From assembly GCF_001552155.1 (NCBI RefSeq), contig NZ_BCQQ01000041.1, forward strand, positions 1-52,007: a stretch of 52,007 nucleotides of DNA, read 5' to 3'. Positions 32,509-42,207 of this stretch are shown here, in pieces. The stretch is from Actinomadura formosensis NBRC 14204. GTDB lineage: Bacteria > Actinomycetota > Actinomycetes > Streptosporangiales > Streptosporangiaceae. The notes under the pieces are model-generated. The model searched no databases. It was not told the DNA's origin and saw only the letters and a program-made list of their open reading frames with translations. The translations under genes were made by a program, and so were the position numbers. The number at the start of each line of letters is the position of its first letter. Position 1 is the first letter of the stretch.

Positions 32509-35500
32509 CTAGCCTTCGCTGGAAGGCAGGGAACTGGTGGTCACCAGGGTGCGGATCGCGCCCAGGGCGACCGAAAGGGTGGCCAGGTCGAAGCTGTCGC
32601 TCTCCCAGATCTCACTCAGGGTCTGCTGCGCGCGCTGGACGGCCGTCTTGTTCTTCTCCGCCCAGTGGATCAGGCGTTCCTCCGGCTGAGCACCCGGTTC
32701 GCTGGTGATGAGGACGTCCCGGGTGAGGGCGGAGTGCGCCGCGTACAGGTCGTCGCGGAGCGCGGAGCGGGCCATCGAGCGCCACTTGTCGTCACGCGGC
32801 AGCGAGATGATGCGTTCCCGCAGCCGGGACAGCTGGAGACGGTCCGCGAGGTCGAAGTAGACCTCGGCGACCTCCTCCACCGGACGTCCCGTGTCGTGCG
32901 CGACGCCGACCAGGTCGAACGTGGAGTAGGCGGGGACGAACGCGGCGCACTGCTCGGCCAGCTCGCTCGGCACCCCCAGTTCGGCGAAGCCGTCACGGCG
33001 CTGCTCGAACGCGGCGAGGTCCAGCCCGGCCAGCAGCTTCGGCACCTGCGCGCCGAGCGTCACGGCGCCGCCGCTGAAGAAGTCGATGCTCTCCCGGATG
33101 TCGAACGGGGGACGCCGGTTGTGCAGCAGCCAGCGGGCGCCGCGCTCGGTCAGCTTGCGCGCCTCCAGCAGCATCGCGATCTGCGTGGACTCCGTCACCT
33201 GGTGGGAGAGACCCTCCACCGCCCGCCAGAACCGCGGCATCTCGAACACGTCGCGCGCGACCAGGTAGGCGCGGGCGATGTCGGACGAGGACGCGCCGGT
33301 CTCCTCGTTCATCCGGAACACGAACGTGGAGCCGCTGGCGTTGACCACGTCGTTCACCACCGCCGTCGTGATGATCTCGCGGCGGAGCGGGTGCCGGTCC
33401 ATGTGCGGGCGGAACCGCTCGCGCAGCGGCGTCGGGAAGTAGTCGACCAGCCACGACTCCAGGTAGGGGTCGTCGGGGAGGTCCGACGTGACGATCTCGG
33501 CGTCCAGGGCGAGCTTGGCGTAGGCGAGCAGGACGGAGAACTCGGGGCCGGTCAGCCCGAGCCCGGACTGCCGCCGTTCCGCGAGCGCCTTGTCGTCCGG
33601 CAGGAACTCCAGGCGCCGCTTCAACCGGCCGTCGCGTTCCAGCTTGCGCATGTACCGGGCGTGGACGTGCAGCATCGCAGGCGCCTGCGCGCGGGCCGCG
33701 GCGAGCACCGCGTTCTGCGCGTAGTTGTCGCGCAGGACGAGCCGGGCCACCTCGTCGGTCATCTCGTAGAGCAGGCCGTCGCGCTGCTTGCCGGTCAGCT
33801 CGCCGTCCCGCACCACCTGGTCGAGCAGGATCTTGATGTTGACCTCGTGGTCGGAGGTGTCGACACCGGCGGAGTTGTCGATGAAGTCGGTGTTGATGAT
33901 CCCGCCGCCGCGTGCGAACTCGATGCGGCCGAGCTGGGTCACGCCGAGGTTGCCGCCCTCGCCGACGACCTTGCAGCGCAGCTCGGAGCCGTCCACCCGG
34001 ACCGGGTCGTTGGCCTTGTCGCCGACGTCGGCGTTGTTCTCGATGAACGACTTGACGTAGGTGCCGATGCCGCCGTTCCACAGCAGGTCGACGGGCGCCT
34101 TGAGGATGGCCCGGATCAGCTCGTACGGGGTGAGCGTCTTCACCCCGTCCCCGATGCCGAGCGCCTCCCGGATCTGCGGGGTGATCTGGATCGACTTGAC
34201 GGTGCGCGGGAAGACGCCGCCGCCCTTGGAGATCAGCGCGGTGTCGTAGTCGGCCCAGCTGCTGCGCGGCAGCTCGAACAGGCGGCGGCGTTCGGCGAAC
34301 GAGGCGGCCGCGTCGGGGTCGGGGTCGATGAAGATGTGCCGGTGGTCGAACGCGGCGACGAGCCGGATGTGCTCCGACAGGAGCATCCCGTTGCCGAACA
34401 CGTCCCCGGACATGTCGCCGATGCCGACGACCGTGAAGTCCTCGTTCTGGACGTCGACGCCGAGCGAGCGGAAGTGGTACTTGACCGACTCCCAGGCGCC
34501 GCGTGCGGTGATGCCCATCGCCTTGTGGTCGTAGCCGACGGACCCGCCGGAGGCGAACGCGTCGCCGAGCCAGAATCCGTACTCGGCGGCGACGCCGTTG
34601 GCGATGTCGGAGAACGTCGCGGTGCCCTTGTCGGCCGCGACGACCATGTAGGTGTCGTCGCCGTCGTGGCGGACGACGTTCGGCGGCGGGACGACCTTGC
34701 CGTCCACGAGGTTGTCGGTGAGGTCGAGCAGGCCGGAGATGAAGTCCTTGTAGCAGGCGATTCCGGCCCGCTGCCACGCCTCGCGGTCGACGGACGGGTC
34801 GGGTAGCTGCTTGCCGACGAAGCCGCCCTTCGCGCCGGCCGGGACGATGACGGTGTTCTTCACCGCCTGCGCCTTGACCAGGCCGAGGATCTCGGTGCGG
34901 AAGTCCTCGCGCCGGTCGGACCAGCGGAGCCCGCCGCGCGCCACCGACCCGAACCGCAGGTGCACGCCCTCGACCTTCGGCGAGTACACGAAGACCTCGT
35001 ACACGGGCTTCGGCTGCGGCAGGTCGGGGATGCGTTCCGGGGCGAACTTCATCGCCAGGTACGGCTTGCCCTGGTAGTGGTTCGTGCGCAGGGTCGCCTG
35101 GACCAGCGCCAGGTAGGCGCGGAGTATGCGGTCCTCGTCGAGGCTGGCGACGTCGTCGAGCTTGCCCTGGATCTCCTCGGTGATCCCGGCGCTACGCTCC
35201 TCCTCGCCACCCTGGATGGACGGGTCGAGGCGGCTCTCCCACAGCCGGATCATCAGCCGGGTGAGGGCCGCGTTGCGCAGCAGCACCTGCTCGATGTACC
35301 GCTTGGAGAACGTCGTGCCGATCTGCCGCAGGTACAGGGCGTAGGCGCGCAGGATCATCGCCTCGCGCCAGTTGAGGCCGACGTGCAGGACGAGCGCGTT
35401 GAACCCGTCGTTCTCGATCTCGCCGCGCCACAGCGCCATGAACGCGTCCTGGAAGAGGTCCTTGATGGCCTCTTCGGGGACGTCCTCCGGCGGGACGTAC

Positions 35501-37350
35501 CGCAGCCCGAGATCGTAGATCCAGAACCGGCGCTCGTCGTTGGCGCGGATCTCGTACGGGCGCTCGTCGACCACCTCGACGCCCATGTTCTGCAGCAGCG
35601 GCAGGACGCGCGACAGCGAGATCGGATCGCCCAGCCGGTAGATCTTCAGCCGCCGCTCGCCGGGCTCGGCGCTGTACGGCTCGTACAGGTTGATCGAGGT
35701 GTCCTCGCCGCCGGACAGCTCGTCGAGGCGGCGCAGGTCGGCGACCGCGGTGCGGGCCGGGAAGTCGGCCTTGTACCCCTCCGGGAACGCCTCCCCGAAC
35801 ACGCCGCCGAGCGTCCGGGACCGTTCCTCCCCGCACTGCTCGACGATCGCCTCGGCGAGGTCGTCCTCCCAGGAGCGGGTGGCGTTCGCGAGCCGGTCCT
35901 CCAGCTCGGACACGTCCACGTCCGGTAGCGGACGGCCGCGCTCGCCGCGGACGACGACGTGCAGCCGGGCCAGTATCGACTCGGTGACGTTCGCGCTGTA
36001 GTCGACGCTGACGCCCTCGAACGCCTCCTTCAGCAGCCCCTGGATGCGCAGCCGGACCTTGGTGGTGTAGCGGTCGCGCGGCAGGTAGACCATGCACGAC
36101 ATGTAGCGTCCGTACAGGTCCTTGCGGAGGAACAGCTTCAGCTGGCGGCGCTCGCGCAGCCGCAGCACGCCGAGCGAGATCTTCAGCAGGTCGTCCACCG
36201 AGATCTGGAACAGCTCGTCGCGCGGGTAGCTCTCCAGGATCTCGATGAGGTCCTGGCCGTCGTAGCTGTCGGGGGTGAAGCCGGCGCGCTCCAGCACCTC
36301 CTCCAGCTTGCGCTTCAGGACGGGCACGTGCGCGATCGAGGCGCTGTAGGCGACGTGCGTGAACAGGCCGAGGAACCGGCGCTCGCCGATGACCTCGCCG
36401 GACTCGTCGAACTTCTTCACCCCGATGTAGTCGAGGTAGAGGGGGCGGTGGACGGTGGAGCGGGAGTTCGCCTTCGTGAGCACCAGCAGGTGCTTCTCCG
36501 TCGCCCGCTCGCGGACCTCCGGCGGCAGCGCGGCGAAGCTGTCGGACTCGCGCTTGTCGCTGCGCAGGATGCCGAGGCCGGTGCCCGGTTCGGGACGCAG
36601 CGCGGCACCGTCGTCGATCAGCGTGTAGTCCCGGTAGCCGAGGAACGTGAAGTGCCCGTCGGCCAGCCAGTCGAGCAGCTCGACGCCTTCGGCGAGCTCC
36701 TTGTCCGGCAGCGGCGGCCGATGCTCCCGGATCGCGGCGGCGATCTCACCGGCGCGAGCGCGCATCTTCGGCTCGTCCTCCACGGCGACCCTGACGTCCT
36801 GCAGAACGCGCACGAGGTCCTTCTCCAGCGCTTCCAGGACGGCCTTGTCGCTGGTGCGGTCCACCTCGATGTGGATCCAGGACTCGTCGACGTCGGTGCC
36901 GCTGTCGAGCTTGTGGCGGAACGCCTTCAGGTGGCCCGCGACGTCGCGGTCCACACCGAGCAGCGGGTGGACGATCATGTGCGTGGTCAGCTGGTGCCGG
37001 GTCAGCTCCGCCGTCACCGAGTCGACCAGGAACGGCATGTCGTCGGTCACGACCTGCACGACCGTGTGGCCGGGGTCCCAGCCGTACTCCTCCAGCGTGG
37101 GGGTGAAGACGCGCACCTTCGGGCGTCCCTGCGGCCGCTCCTCGCCGAGCGCCCGGTGCGCCATCGCGGGGCCGCAGATGTCCGCCGGGCTCCGGGCCAG
37201 CAGGTCCTCGTGGGCGACCTGCCGGTAGTACAGGCGGAGGTAGTCGAAGACCTCCGCCGTGTCCCCGCCGCGGGCCCCCGGACGCTGTGCGCACGTCTCA
37301 GCGGCCCGCCTGAGCAGGTCGTCCTTCGCTTGATCGAGCATGCCGCTCAT
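32509..37350 (-). CDS. gdh: NAD-specific glutamate dehydrogenase (large, GDH-180 class)
   Basis: A 1613-aa catabolic enzyme converting glutamate to 2-oxoglutarate and ammonia. The long N-terminal region carries ACT-like regulatory segments (HTVVQVVTDDMPFLVDSVTAEL). The catalytic core has SVARGGLRWSDRREDFRTEILGL, VPAGAKGGFVGKQLP (catalytic Lys region) and the Rossmann part with FTVVGIGDMSGDVFGNGML. The C-terminal helical domain completes the usual ~1600-residue length. ATG at 37350 follows AAGGGAG at good spacing; the frame is open upstream to 37398. It stands alone on the reverse strand behind the Ser/Thr kinase gene. Mycobacterial homologues are controlled by GarA/kinase signalling; a link to the adjacent kinase here is only suggestive. 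Confidence 0.95.
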   Translation of the reverse strand: MSGMLDQAKDDLLRRAAETCAQRPGARGGDTAEVFDYLRLYYRQVAHEDLLARSPADICGPAMAHRALGEERPQGRPKVRVFTPTLEEYGWDPGHTVVQVVTDDMPFLVDSVTAELTRHQLTTHMIVHPLLGVDRDVAGHLKAFRHKLDSGTDVDESWIHIEVDRTSDKAVLEALEKDLVRVLQDVRVAVEDEPKMRARAGEIAAAIREHRPPLPDKELAEGVELLDWLADGHFTFLGYRDYTLIDDGAALRPEPGTGLGILRSDKRESDSFAALPPEVRERATEKHLLVLTKANSRSTVHRPLYLDYIGVKKFDESGEVIGERRFLGLFTHVAYSASIAHVPVLKRKLEEVLERAGFTPDSYDGQDLIEILESYPRDELFQISVDDLLKISLGVLRLRERRQLKLFLRKDLYGRYMSCMVYLPRDRYTTKVRLRIQGLLKEAFEGVSVDYSANVTESILARLHVVVRGERGRPLPDVDVSELEDRLANATRSWEDDLAEAIVEQCGEERSRTLGGVFGEAFPEGYKADFPARTAVADLRRLDELSGGEDTSINLYEPYSAEPGERRLKIYRLGDPISLSRVLPLLQNMGVEVVDERPYEIRANDERRFWIYDLGLRYVPPEDVPEEAIKDLFQDAFMALWRGEIENDGFNALVLHVGLNWREAMILRAYALYLRQIGTTFSKRYIEQVLLRNAALTRLMIRLWESRLDPSIQGGEEERSAGITEEIQGKLDDVASLDEDRILRAYLALVQATLRTNHYQGKPYLAMKFAPERIPDLPQPKPVYEVFVYSPKVEGVHLRFGSVARGGLRWSDRREDFRTEILGLVKAQAVKNTVIVPAGAKGGFVGKQLPDPSVDREAWQRAGIACYKDFISGLLDLTDNLVDGKVVPPPNVVRHDGDDTYMVVAADKGTATFSDIANGVAAEYGFWLGDAFASGGSVGYDHKAMGITARGAWESVKYHFRSLGVDVQNEDFTVVGIGDMSGDVFGNGMLLSEHIRLVAAFDHRHIFIDPDPDAAASFAERRRLFELPRSSWADYDTALISKGGGVFPRTVKSIQITPQIREALGIGDGVKTLTPYELIRAILKAPVDLLWNGGIGTYVKSFIENNADVGDKANDPVRVDGSELRCKVVGEGGNLGVTQLGRIEFARGGGIINTDFIDNSAGVDTSDHEVNIKILLDQVVRDGELTGKQRDGLLYEMTDEVARLVLRDNYAQNAVLAAARAQAPAMLHVHARYMRKLERDGRLKRRLEFLPDDKALAERRQSGLGLTGPEFSVLLAYAKLALDAEIVTSDLPDDPYLESWLVDYFPTPLRERFRPHMDRHPLRREIITTAVVNDVVNASGSTFVFRMNEETGASSSDIARAYLVARDVFEMPRFWRAVEGLSHQVTESTQIAMLLEARKLTERGARWLLHNRRPPFDIRESIDFFSGGAVTLGAQVPKLLAGLDLAAFEQRRDGFAELGVPSELAEQCAAFVPAYSTFDLVGVAHDTGRPVEEVAEVYFDLADRLQLSRLRERIISLPRDDKWRSMARSALRDDLYAAHSALTRDVLITSEPGAQPEERLIHWAEKNKTAVQRAQQTLSEIWESDSFDLATLSVALGAIRTLVTTSSLPSSEG

Positions 37351-37473
37351 GCAACAACTCCCTTGAGACCTTCGCCACCTCTTTGTGGCGCCGCTCACTG
37401 CACGACCTTAGCCGGGGAATACCGCAAAGCGGCCCCGCTCTACGGAGCCGTAAACGTGGCCTGCGCCACCCTG

Positions 37474-39060
37474 TCAGCCGGTGCCGCCGCCGGCGCCCCC
37501 GCTCCCCGTGCCGGAGCCGGGCGGCGGGTTGGACGGGTCGGGCGGCGGGTTGGACGGGTCGGGCGGGGTGTCACTGGGCTTCGTCGTCGGCTTCGTGGTC
37601 GCCGGATCGGTCGGAACGCCGGTGGGCGTGGGCGTGCCGGACGGCGACGGGCTCTCGGTGGGCGTGGGCGTGCCGGACGGGGCCGGCCCGCGGGAGGGGG
37701 CGGTGGTCTGCTGCACGGGCCGGTGCGTCGTCGGCCGCGCCGTGCTCGGCTCGACGCTCAACGCGGGCGACGCGCTCGGGTCGCTGACCTTCTGGCCGGC
37801 CTTGCCCTTGTCGCCGGGGCTGAGCACCAGCACGGACGAGACCACCACGATCGCGACGAACAGCGCGGCGGCTCCGGCCAGCAGCGCGGACCGTCCGGAC
37901 CCGGCGAGGGTGCGCCGCAGGCCGCCACCGCCGGCGCCGCCCGCGACGAGATCGCGGGGCAGCGTGGTGTCGGCGCCCCATCCGGCCGGTGCGGCCGGCC
38001 CGTCGCCCCCCGGGTCGGTGCCGTCCGGGGCCGCGCTGTGGAAGGCCGCCGCCGCCGCGGGCGCCTCCGGGTCCCGGAAGACGGCCTCGTCGGCCGGGTC
38101 GGCGGCATCGTCGAAGACGGGGTCGTCGCCGAACACGGGGTCGGGGTCGAAGACGTCCTCGCCCTCGGCGGCCTCGGCGGCCAGCACGGACCCGGCGGCC
38201 AGCATCGCGGTCTCGTCGGTGGCGCCGGACCGGGCGGCGGGACGTCCGGCCGCCTCCTCGTGCCCGAGCAGCCGCATCAGCACCTGCCGCGCGCCGGGCC
38301 GCCGCTCCGGGTCCTTCTCCAGGCAGTCGAGCACCAGTTCGCGCAGCGCGCCGTCGAGGTCGCCGAGGTCCGGCTCCTCGTGCAGGATCCGGTTGATCAC
38401 CGCGGGGATGGTGTCCTGCCCGAACGGGGCCTGCCCGGTCGCCGCGAACACCAGTGTCGCGGCCCAGCAGAACACGTCCGCGGGCGTGCCGACCTCGTCG
38501 CCGCTGATCTGCTCGGGCGCCATGTAGGACGGGGTGCCGATCACCCGGCTGGTGAGCGTGGTGGCGCCGCTGATCGCGCGGGCGACGCCGAAGTCGATGA
38601 CGCGCGGGCCGTCCGGGCCGATCAGCACGTTGTGCGGCTTGAAGTCACGGTGGACGATCTTCGCCTGGTGGATCGCCGCGAGGGCCGTCGCGGTGCCGAC
38701 CGCGAGCCGGTCCAGCGCCGCGCCGCCGAGCGGGCCGTCCGCCTGGACCTGCTGGTTCAGCGACGGTCCGGGCACGTACTCGCTGACGATGTAGGGGCGG
38801 TCGCCGGTCGCGTCCGCGTCGATCACCTGGGCCGTGCAGAACGGCGCGACCTGCTTGGCGACCTCCAGCTCCCGCAGGAACCGGGCGAGCGCCTTGTCGT
38901 CCGACGTCAGCTCGGCGTGCAGCAGCTTGATCGCGACCTGCCGGCCGTCCTCGGCCACGCCGAGGAACACCGTGCCCTGCCCGCCCTCGCCCACCCGGCC
39001 GATCAGGGCGTACGACCCCAGCCGATCCGGGTCACCGGACCGCAGCGCCCCAACCTCCAT
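37474..39060 (-). CDS. Membrane Ser/Thr protein kinase (PknB-like)
   Basis: A 528-aa kinase. The cytoplasmic domain (about 1-270) has the Gly loop GRVGEGGQGTVFLG, AIKLLHAE (Lys), HRDFKPHNVLI (catalytic Asp; Phe where Leu is usual), VIDFGVARA (DFG), GTPSYMAPEQ and a complete C-lobe. An acidic linker leads to one helix (LLAGAAALFVAIVVVSSVLVL) and an external tail of Pro/Thr/Ser-rich repeats with no PASTA domain. ATG at 39060 gives MEVGALRSGDPDRLGSY, the normal start of this subfamily. The tail looks like a cell-wall-spanning stalk. It faces away from the Uma2-like gene. Confidence 0.92.
   Translation of the reverse strand: MEVGALRSGDPDRLGSYALIGRVGEGGQGTVFLGVAEDGRQVAIKLLHAELTSDDKALARFLRELEVAKQVAPFCTAQVIDADATGDRPYIVSEYVPGPSLNQQVQADGPLGGAALDRLAVGTATALAAIHQAKIVHRDFKPHNVLIGPDGPRVIDFGVARAISGATTLTSRVIGTPSYMAPEQISGDEVGTPADVFCWAATLVFAATGQAPFGQDTIPAVINRILHEEPDLGDLDGALRELVLDCLEKDPERRPGARQVLMRLLGHEEAAGRPAARSGATDETAMLAAGSVLAAEAAEGEDVFDPDPVFGDDPVFDDAADPADEAVFRDPEAPAAAAAFHSAAPDGTDPGGDGPAAPAGWGADTTLPRDLVAGGAGGGGLRRTLAGSGRSALLAGAAALFVAIVVVSSVLVLSPGDKGKAGQKVSDPSASPALSVEPSTARPTTHRPVQQTTAPSRGPAPSGTPTPTESPSPSGTPTPTGVPTDPATTKPTTKPSDTPPDPSNPPPDPSNPPPGSGTGSGGAGGGTG
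37520..37680 (-). repeat. Tandem repeats in kinase tail
   Basis: A 21-bp unit occurs twice without mismatch (37520-37540 and 37541-37561), giving the repeated DPSNPPP of the tail. A 24-bp unit occurs at 37621-37644 and 37657-37680, giving PSGTPTPTE/PSGTPTPTG. Units are multiples of three, so copy-number change would keep the frame and alter stalk length. Confidence 0.85.
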
Positions 39061-39262
39061 GCGTGGAACCGTCCCTCTCTCGATCGACGGGCCGTGCCCC
39101 CCAGCCCGGATCACCCCTTCGAGTATGTGACGCCCGAAACCCGAGGGAAGTTCACCCGATCCTGCGACTCTACGACGCGATCTAGCAGGAGAACTACCCT
39201 AATACCAGCGCTTCTCACAGCGGTACGGCCGAGTAGGGTGTCGCCGAAGAGGAACTGACCGC

Positions 39263-39319
39263 ATGGCAACGTCCGGCGGACGCCGCGCCCGCACCGGACG
39301 CCGCGCCCGCACCCGCTGA
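39263..39319 (+). CDS. Possible Arg-rich 18-aa peptide or leader
   Basis: ATG at 39263 opens MATSGGRRARTGRRARTR then TGA. GAGGA lies about nine bases upstream, and a TAGGGT -10-like hexamer is at 39234-39239. The frame contains a perfect 18-bp tandem repeat (39278-39295 and 39296-39313), giving two GRRART units. It lies in the 339-base gap between the kinase and the Uma2-like gene, 80 bases before the latter. It may be a regulatory leader peptide or chance; no family known. Inverted ACCCTA/TAGGGT at 39196-39239 could be a divergent promoter pair. Confidence 0.3.
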   Translation: MATSGGRRARTGRRARTR

Positions 39320-39399
39320 TCTTTCCGCGTTCTCGGTACGATGAGGCCATCTTCACCCTTACGATGTCACGATCCGTTGCCAACAGGGAGCCCAGTGTC

Positions 39400-40056
39400 A
39401 TGGCCGTTGCAGCCGTTGCGCATTACACGCTGTCGGACACTCCTTATGCCCTGTGGGTCCGGGGAGAACTCGCCGACGAGATCAACCTCCCGAACGACGG
39501 CAGCCGGGTCGAGGTCATCGGAGGAGAGATCGTCGTGTCACCCGCTCCCGCCTTCCGCCACAATCGCGTGGCAAAGGCCATTGACCGTGCAATGTACGCG
39601 GCAGAGACGGCCGATCCGGGGTTCCGCTGGGAAAGCGTGCAGACGAACGAACTCAATCTGGTACCGGTCAGAGACGGCTGCGTGCCCGACCTCATCATCA
39701 TGGACAAGCAGGTCGCCGAGAGGGTCGACGATGAGGATCGCAGGCATGTGCTGCCCCACGAGGTAGAGGCGGTCGTTGAGATCACCTCACCGTCGAACGC
39801 CGGTTACGACCGCCCCCCGCGGCTTGTGCAGGCGCCCGGCACCAAGTGGAGTGCCTACGCTCAGTCGGGCATCCCGTTCTACCTGCTCGTCGACCGTGAC
39901 CCGCAGATGCCCGGAGTCACCCTCTACGGTGAGCCGGACGTCCAGGCGGGAACGTACGAACCGCTCCACACGTGGAAGTTCGGCGAGATCATCCGGCTTC
40001 CGGAGCCGCTCGGCTTCGAGATCGACACCGAGCGGTGGAAGCCCTGGACGGAGTAG
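39400..40056 (+). CDS. Uma2 family endonuclease-like protein (DUF820)
   Basis: A 218-aa protein of the Uma2/DUF820 group, with a PD-(D/E)XK restriction-endonuclease-like fold. It has RVEVIGGEIVVSPAPAFRHNRV, VPDLIIMDK (PD motif), AVVEITSPSNAGYD (ExT/ExK-like strand) and IPFYLLVDRD. In the ExK position Thr-Ser follows Glu, as in many Uma2 proteins. ATG at 39400 follows GGGAG ten bases upstream; an in-frame ATG at 39364 lacks a site. These proteins are abundant in actinomycetes and cyanobacteria and their role is unknown. GC at third positions is lower than in neighbours, suggesting later acquisition. Confidence 0.85.
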   Translation: MAVAAVAHYTLSDTPYALWVRGELADEINLPNDGSRVEVIGGEIVVSPAPAFRHNRVAKAIDRAMYAAETADPGFRWESVQTNELNLVPVRDGCVPDLIIMDKQVAERVDDEDRRHVLPHEVEAVVEITSPSNAGYDRPPRLVQAPGTKWSAYAQSGIPFYLLVDRDPQMPGVTLYGEPDVQAGTYEPLHTWKFGEIIRLPEPLGFEIDTERWKPWTE

Positions 40057-40059
40057 CTC

Positions 40060-42015
40060 CTACGGGGTGAAGTGGGGGAGGACCTCCGGGTTGGCCATGG
40101 AGTCGCGGTTGGCGGCCTTGTCGACCGGGGTGCCCTGGAGGATCCTGCGGACGGGGACCTCCAGCTTCTTGCCGGACAGGGTGCGGGGGATGCCGGGGAC
40201 GGCGGTGATCTCGTCCGGGACGTGCCGGGGCGACAGCGCGGAGCGCAGTTCGCGCCGCAGGCTCCGCACCAGGTCGTCGGTGAGGGACACGCCCTCGGCG
40301 AGCTGGACGTAGAGGAGCAGCCGGCCTTCCTCGCCGAGCCGGCCGGTGTCGATGACGAGGCTGTCGGTGATCTCGTCGAACGCCTCGACGACGCGGTAGA
40401 AGTCGGACGTGCCCATGCGGACGCCGCCGCGGTTCAGGGTGGAGTCGGAGCGGCCGTAGATGACGCAGCCGCCGTCCGGGAGGATCTTGATCCAGTCACC
40501 GTGCCGCCACACGCCCGGATACATGTCGAAGTAGGAGTCCCGGTAGCGTTCGCCGTTCTCGTCGTTCCAGAAGAACACCGGCATGGACGGCATGGGCTCG
40601 GTGATGACCAGCTCGCCGACCTCGTCCACGACCGGCTTGCCGTCCTCGCCGAACGCCTCGACCTTGGCGCCGAGGCCGCGGCACTGGATGACGCCGGCGC
40701 GCAGCGGGAGCAGCGGCGACGGGCCGACGAAGCCGGTGCACAGGTCGGTGCCGCCGGAGAAGGAACCGAGCAGCAGGTCCTTGCCGACCGTGTCGTACAC
40801 CCACGCGAAGCCTTCGGGCGGGAGCGGCGAGCCCGTGGAGCCGATGCCGCGCAGCCCGGACAGGTCGACTTCCTCGCCGGGGCGGCGGCCCTCCTTGGCC
40901 GAGGCCATGATGTAGGGCGCGCCCACGCCCATGTAGGTGACGCCGTTGTCGGCGGCGAGCCCCCATAGGTCGAGTGGGGCGCCGTCGTACATGACGATGG
41001 TGGAGCCCACCAGGAGGCCGCCGATGAGGTAGTTCCACATCATCCAGCCGGTGGTGGTGAACCAGAAGAACACGTCCTCGGGGCCGAGGTCCTGGTGGAA
41101 GGACAGGGCCTTGAGGTGTTCCAGGACCACGCCGCCGTGGCCGTGGACGATCGGCTTGGGAAGGCCCGTGGTGCCGGACGAGTAGACGACCCACAGCGGA
41201 TGGTCGAACGGGACGTCCTCGAACTCCAGCGTGTCGCGGCCGGGACGGGGCAGGTCGGCGTAGTGCACCCCCACGCGCAGGCCCTCGGGGGTCGCGGCCG
41301 GGTCGAGGTAGGGGATCAGGACCGTGGCGGCCAGGCTCGGCAGCGCGGCCTCGATCTCGCCGACGATCCCGCGGCGGTCGAACCGCTTGCCGTTGTAGGC
41401 GTAGCCGTCCACGGCGATCAGGACCTTCGGCTCGATCTGCGCGAACCGGTCGATCACCGAGGAGGACCCGAAGTCGGGAGAGCACGACGACCAGATCGCG
41501 CCGAGCGACGCCGTCGCCAGGAAGCAGATCAGCGCCTCGGGGATGTTCGGGATGTAGGCGGCGACCCGGTCGCCCTTGCCCACGCCCAGGTCGGCCAGGC
41601 CCGCGCGGACCTCCGCCACGTGCAGCGCCAGCTCCCGGTAGGTCAGCACCCGGTGCCCGCCCGCCTCCGACCGGAAGACCACCGCCGTCTCGTCGGGTGT
41701 CTCCCGCGCCCTGCGCAGCGCGTTCGCCGCGTAGTTGAGGGTCGCGCCCGGGAACCACTTCAGGCCGTCCACCGGCATGGGGCCGCCCGTCCGGACGGGG
41801 CCGTCGCCGCGCTCGCCGACGACCTCGAAGTACGACCAGATCGCGTCCCAGAACGCGTCGACCTCCGTGACCGACCAGCGCCACAGGTCGTCATAGGACT
41901 CCGTGAGGACGCCGCGGTCCCGCAGCCATCGGGCGAAGCGGGTCACCCGCGCCTTGGCGACGACCTCCTGCGACGGCTCCCACAGCGCCGAACCTTCGGA
42001 AACCTCACGGGCCAT
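40060..42015 (-). CDS. Acetoacetyl-CoA synthetase (acetoacetate--CoA ligase)
   Basis: A 651-aa adenylate-forming enzyme that activates acetoacetate to its CoA ester using ATP. The AMP-binding signature is VYSSGTTGLPKPIVHGHGG, motif A8 is DSTLNRGGVRMGTSDFYRVVE, and the C-terminal LSGKKLEVPVRRIL holds the catalytic Lys. The N-terminal ALWEPSQEVVAKARVTRFARWL and WFPGATLNYAAN are typical of acetoacetyl-CoA synthetase rather than acetyl-CoA synthetase. ATG at 42015 follows GGGGAGGGAGAG. It converges on the Uma2-like gene with three bases between stops. It allows ketone-body carbon to be used or fed into polyketide/lipid metabolism. Confidence 0.93.
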   Translation of the reverse strand: MAREVSEGSALWEPSQEVVAKARVTRFARWLRDRGVLTESYDDLWRWSVTEVDAFWDAIWSYFEVVGERGDGPVRTGGPMPVDGLKWFPGATLNYAANALRRARETPDETAVVFRSEAGGHRVLTYRELALHVAEVRAGLADLGVGKGDRVAAYIPNIPEALICFLATASLGAIWSSCSPDFGSSSVIDRFAQIEPKVLIAVDGYAYNGKRFDRRGIVGEIEAALPSLAATVLIPYLDPAATPEGLRVGVHYADLPRPGRDTLEFEDVPFDHPLWVVYSSGTTGLPKPIVHGHGGVVLEHLKALSFHQDLGPEDVFFWFTTTGWMMWNYLIGGLLVGSTIVMYDGAPLDLWGLAADNGVTYMGVGAPYIMASAKEGRRPGEEVDLSGLRGIGSTGSPLPPEGFAWVYDTVGKDLLLGSFSGGTDLCTGFVGPSPLLPLRAGVIQCRGLGAKVEAFGEDGKPVVDEVGELVITEPMPSMPVFFWNDENGERYRDSYFDMYPGVWRHGDWIKILPDGGCVIYGRSDSTLNRGGVRMGTSDFYRVVEAFDEITDSLVIDTGRLGEEGRLLLYVQLAEGVSLTDDLVRSLRRELRSALSPRHVPDEITAVPGIPRTLSGKKLEVPVRRILQGTPVDKAANRDSMANPEVLPHFTP

Positions 42016-42207
42016 CTCTCTCCCTCCCCGCCGCGCCACGGTGCGCGGCCATCCCAATATCGGCCCCGCTCCGCGTACCGCGCAACCTGCCCGATCCGCC
42101 CGCGGCTACGCGCCGGAGCACCGCCCCACCCCAGGTCAAAGCCCTGCCGGCGGGCGACCTCGCGCGCCCGCGCCTCGCCCTGCCCGCTCATCCCCGGCGC
42201 CCGGCGG

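Noticed and set aside
37520..37680. CRISPR-like regular repeats
   Set aside because: Short, in-frame coding repeats of a Pro/Thr-rich tail, with no unique spacers or cas genes. No CRISPR array was seen anywhere in the window.
35959..39258. 1099-aa forward open frame opposite NAD-GDH and the kinase
   Set aside because: Antisense to two well-supported genes; no motif, composition typical of a shadow.
39400..40056. Uma2 protein as part of a transposon or restriction system
   Set aside because: No terminal repeats, transposase or methyltransferase gene nearby; only the lower third-position GC hints at transfer.
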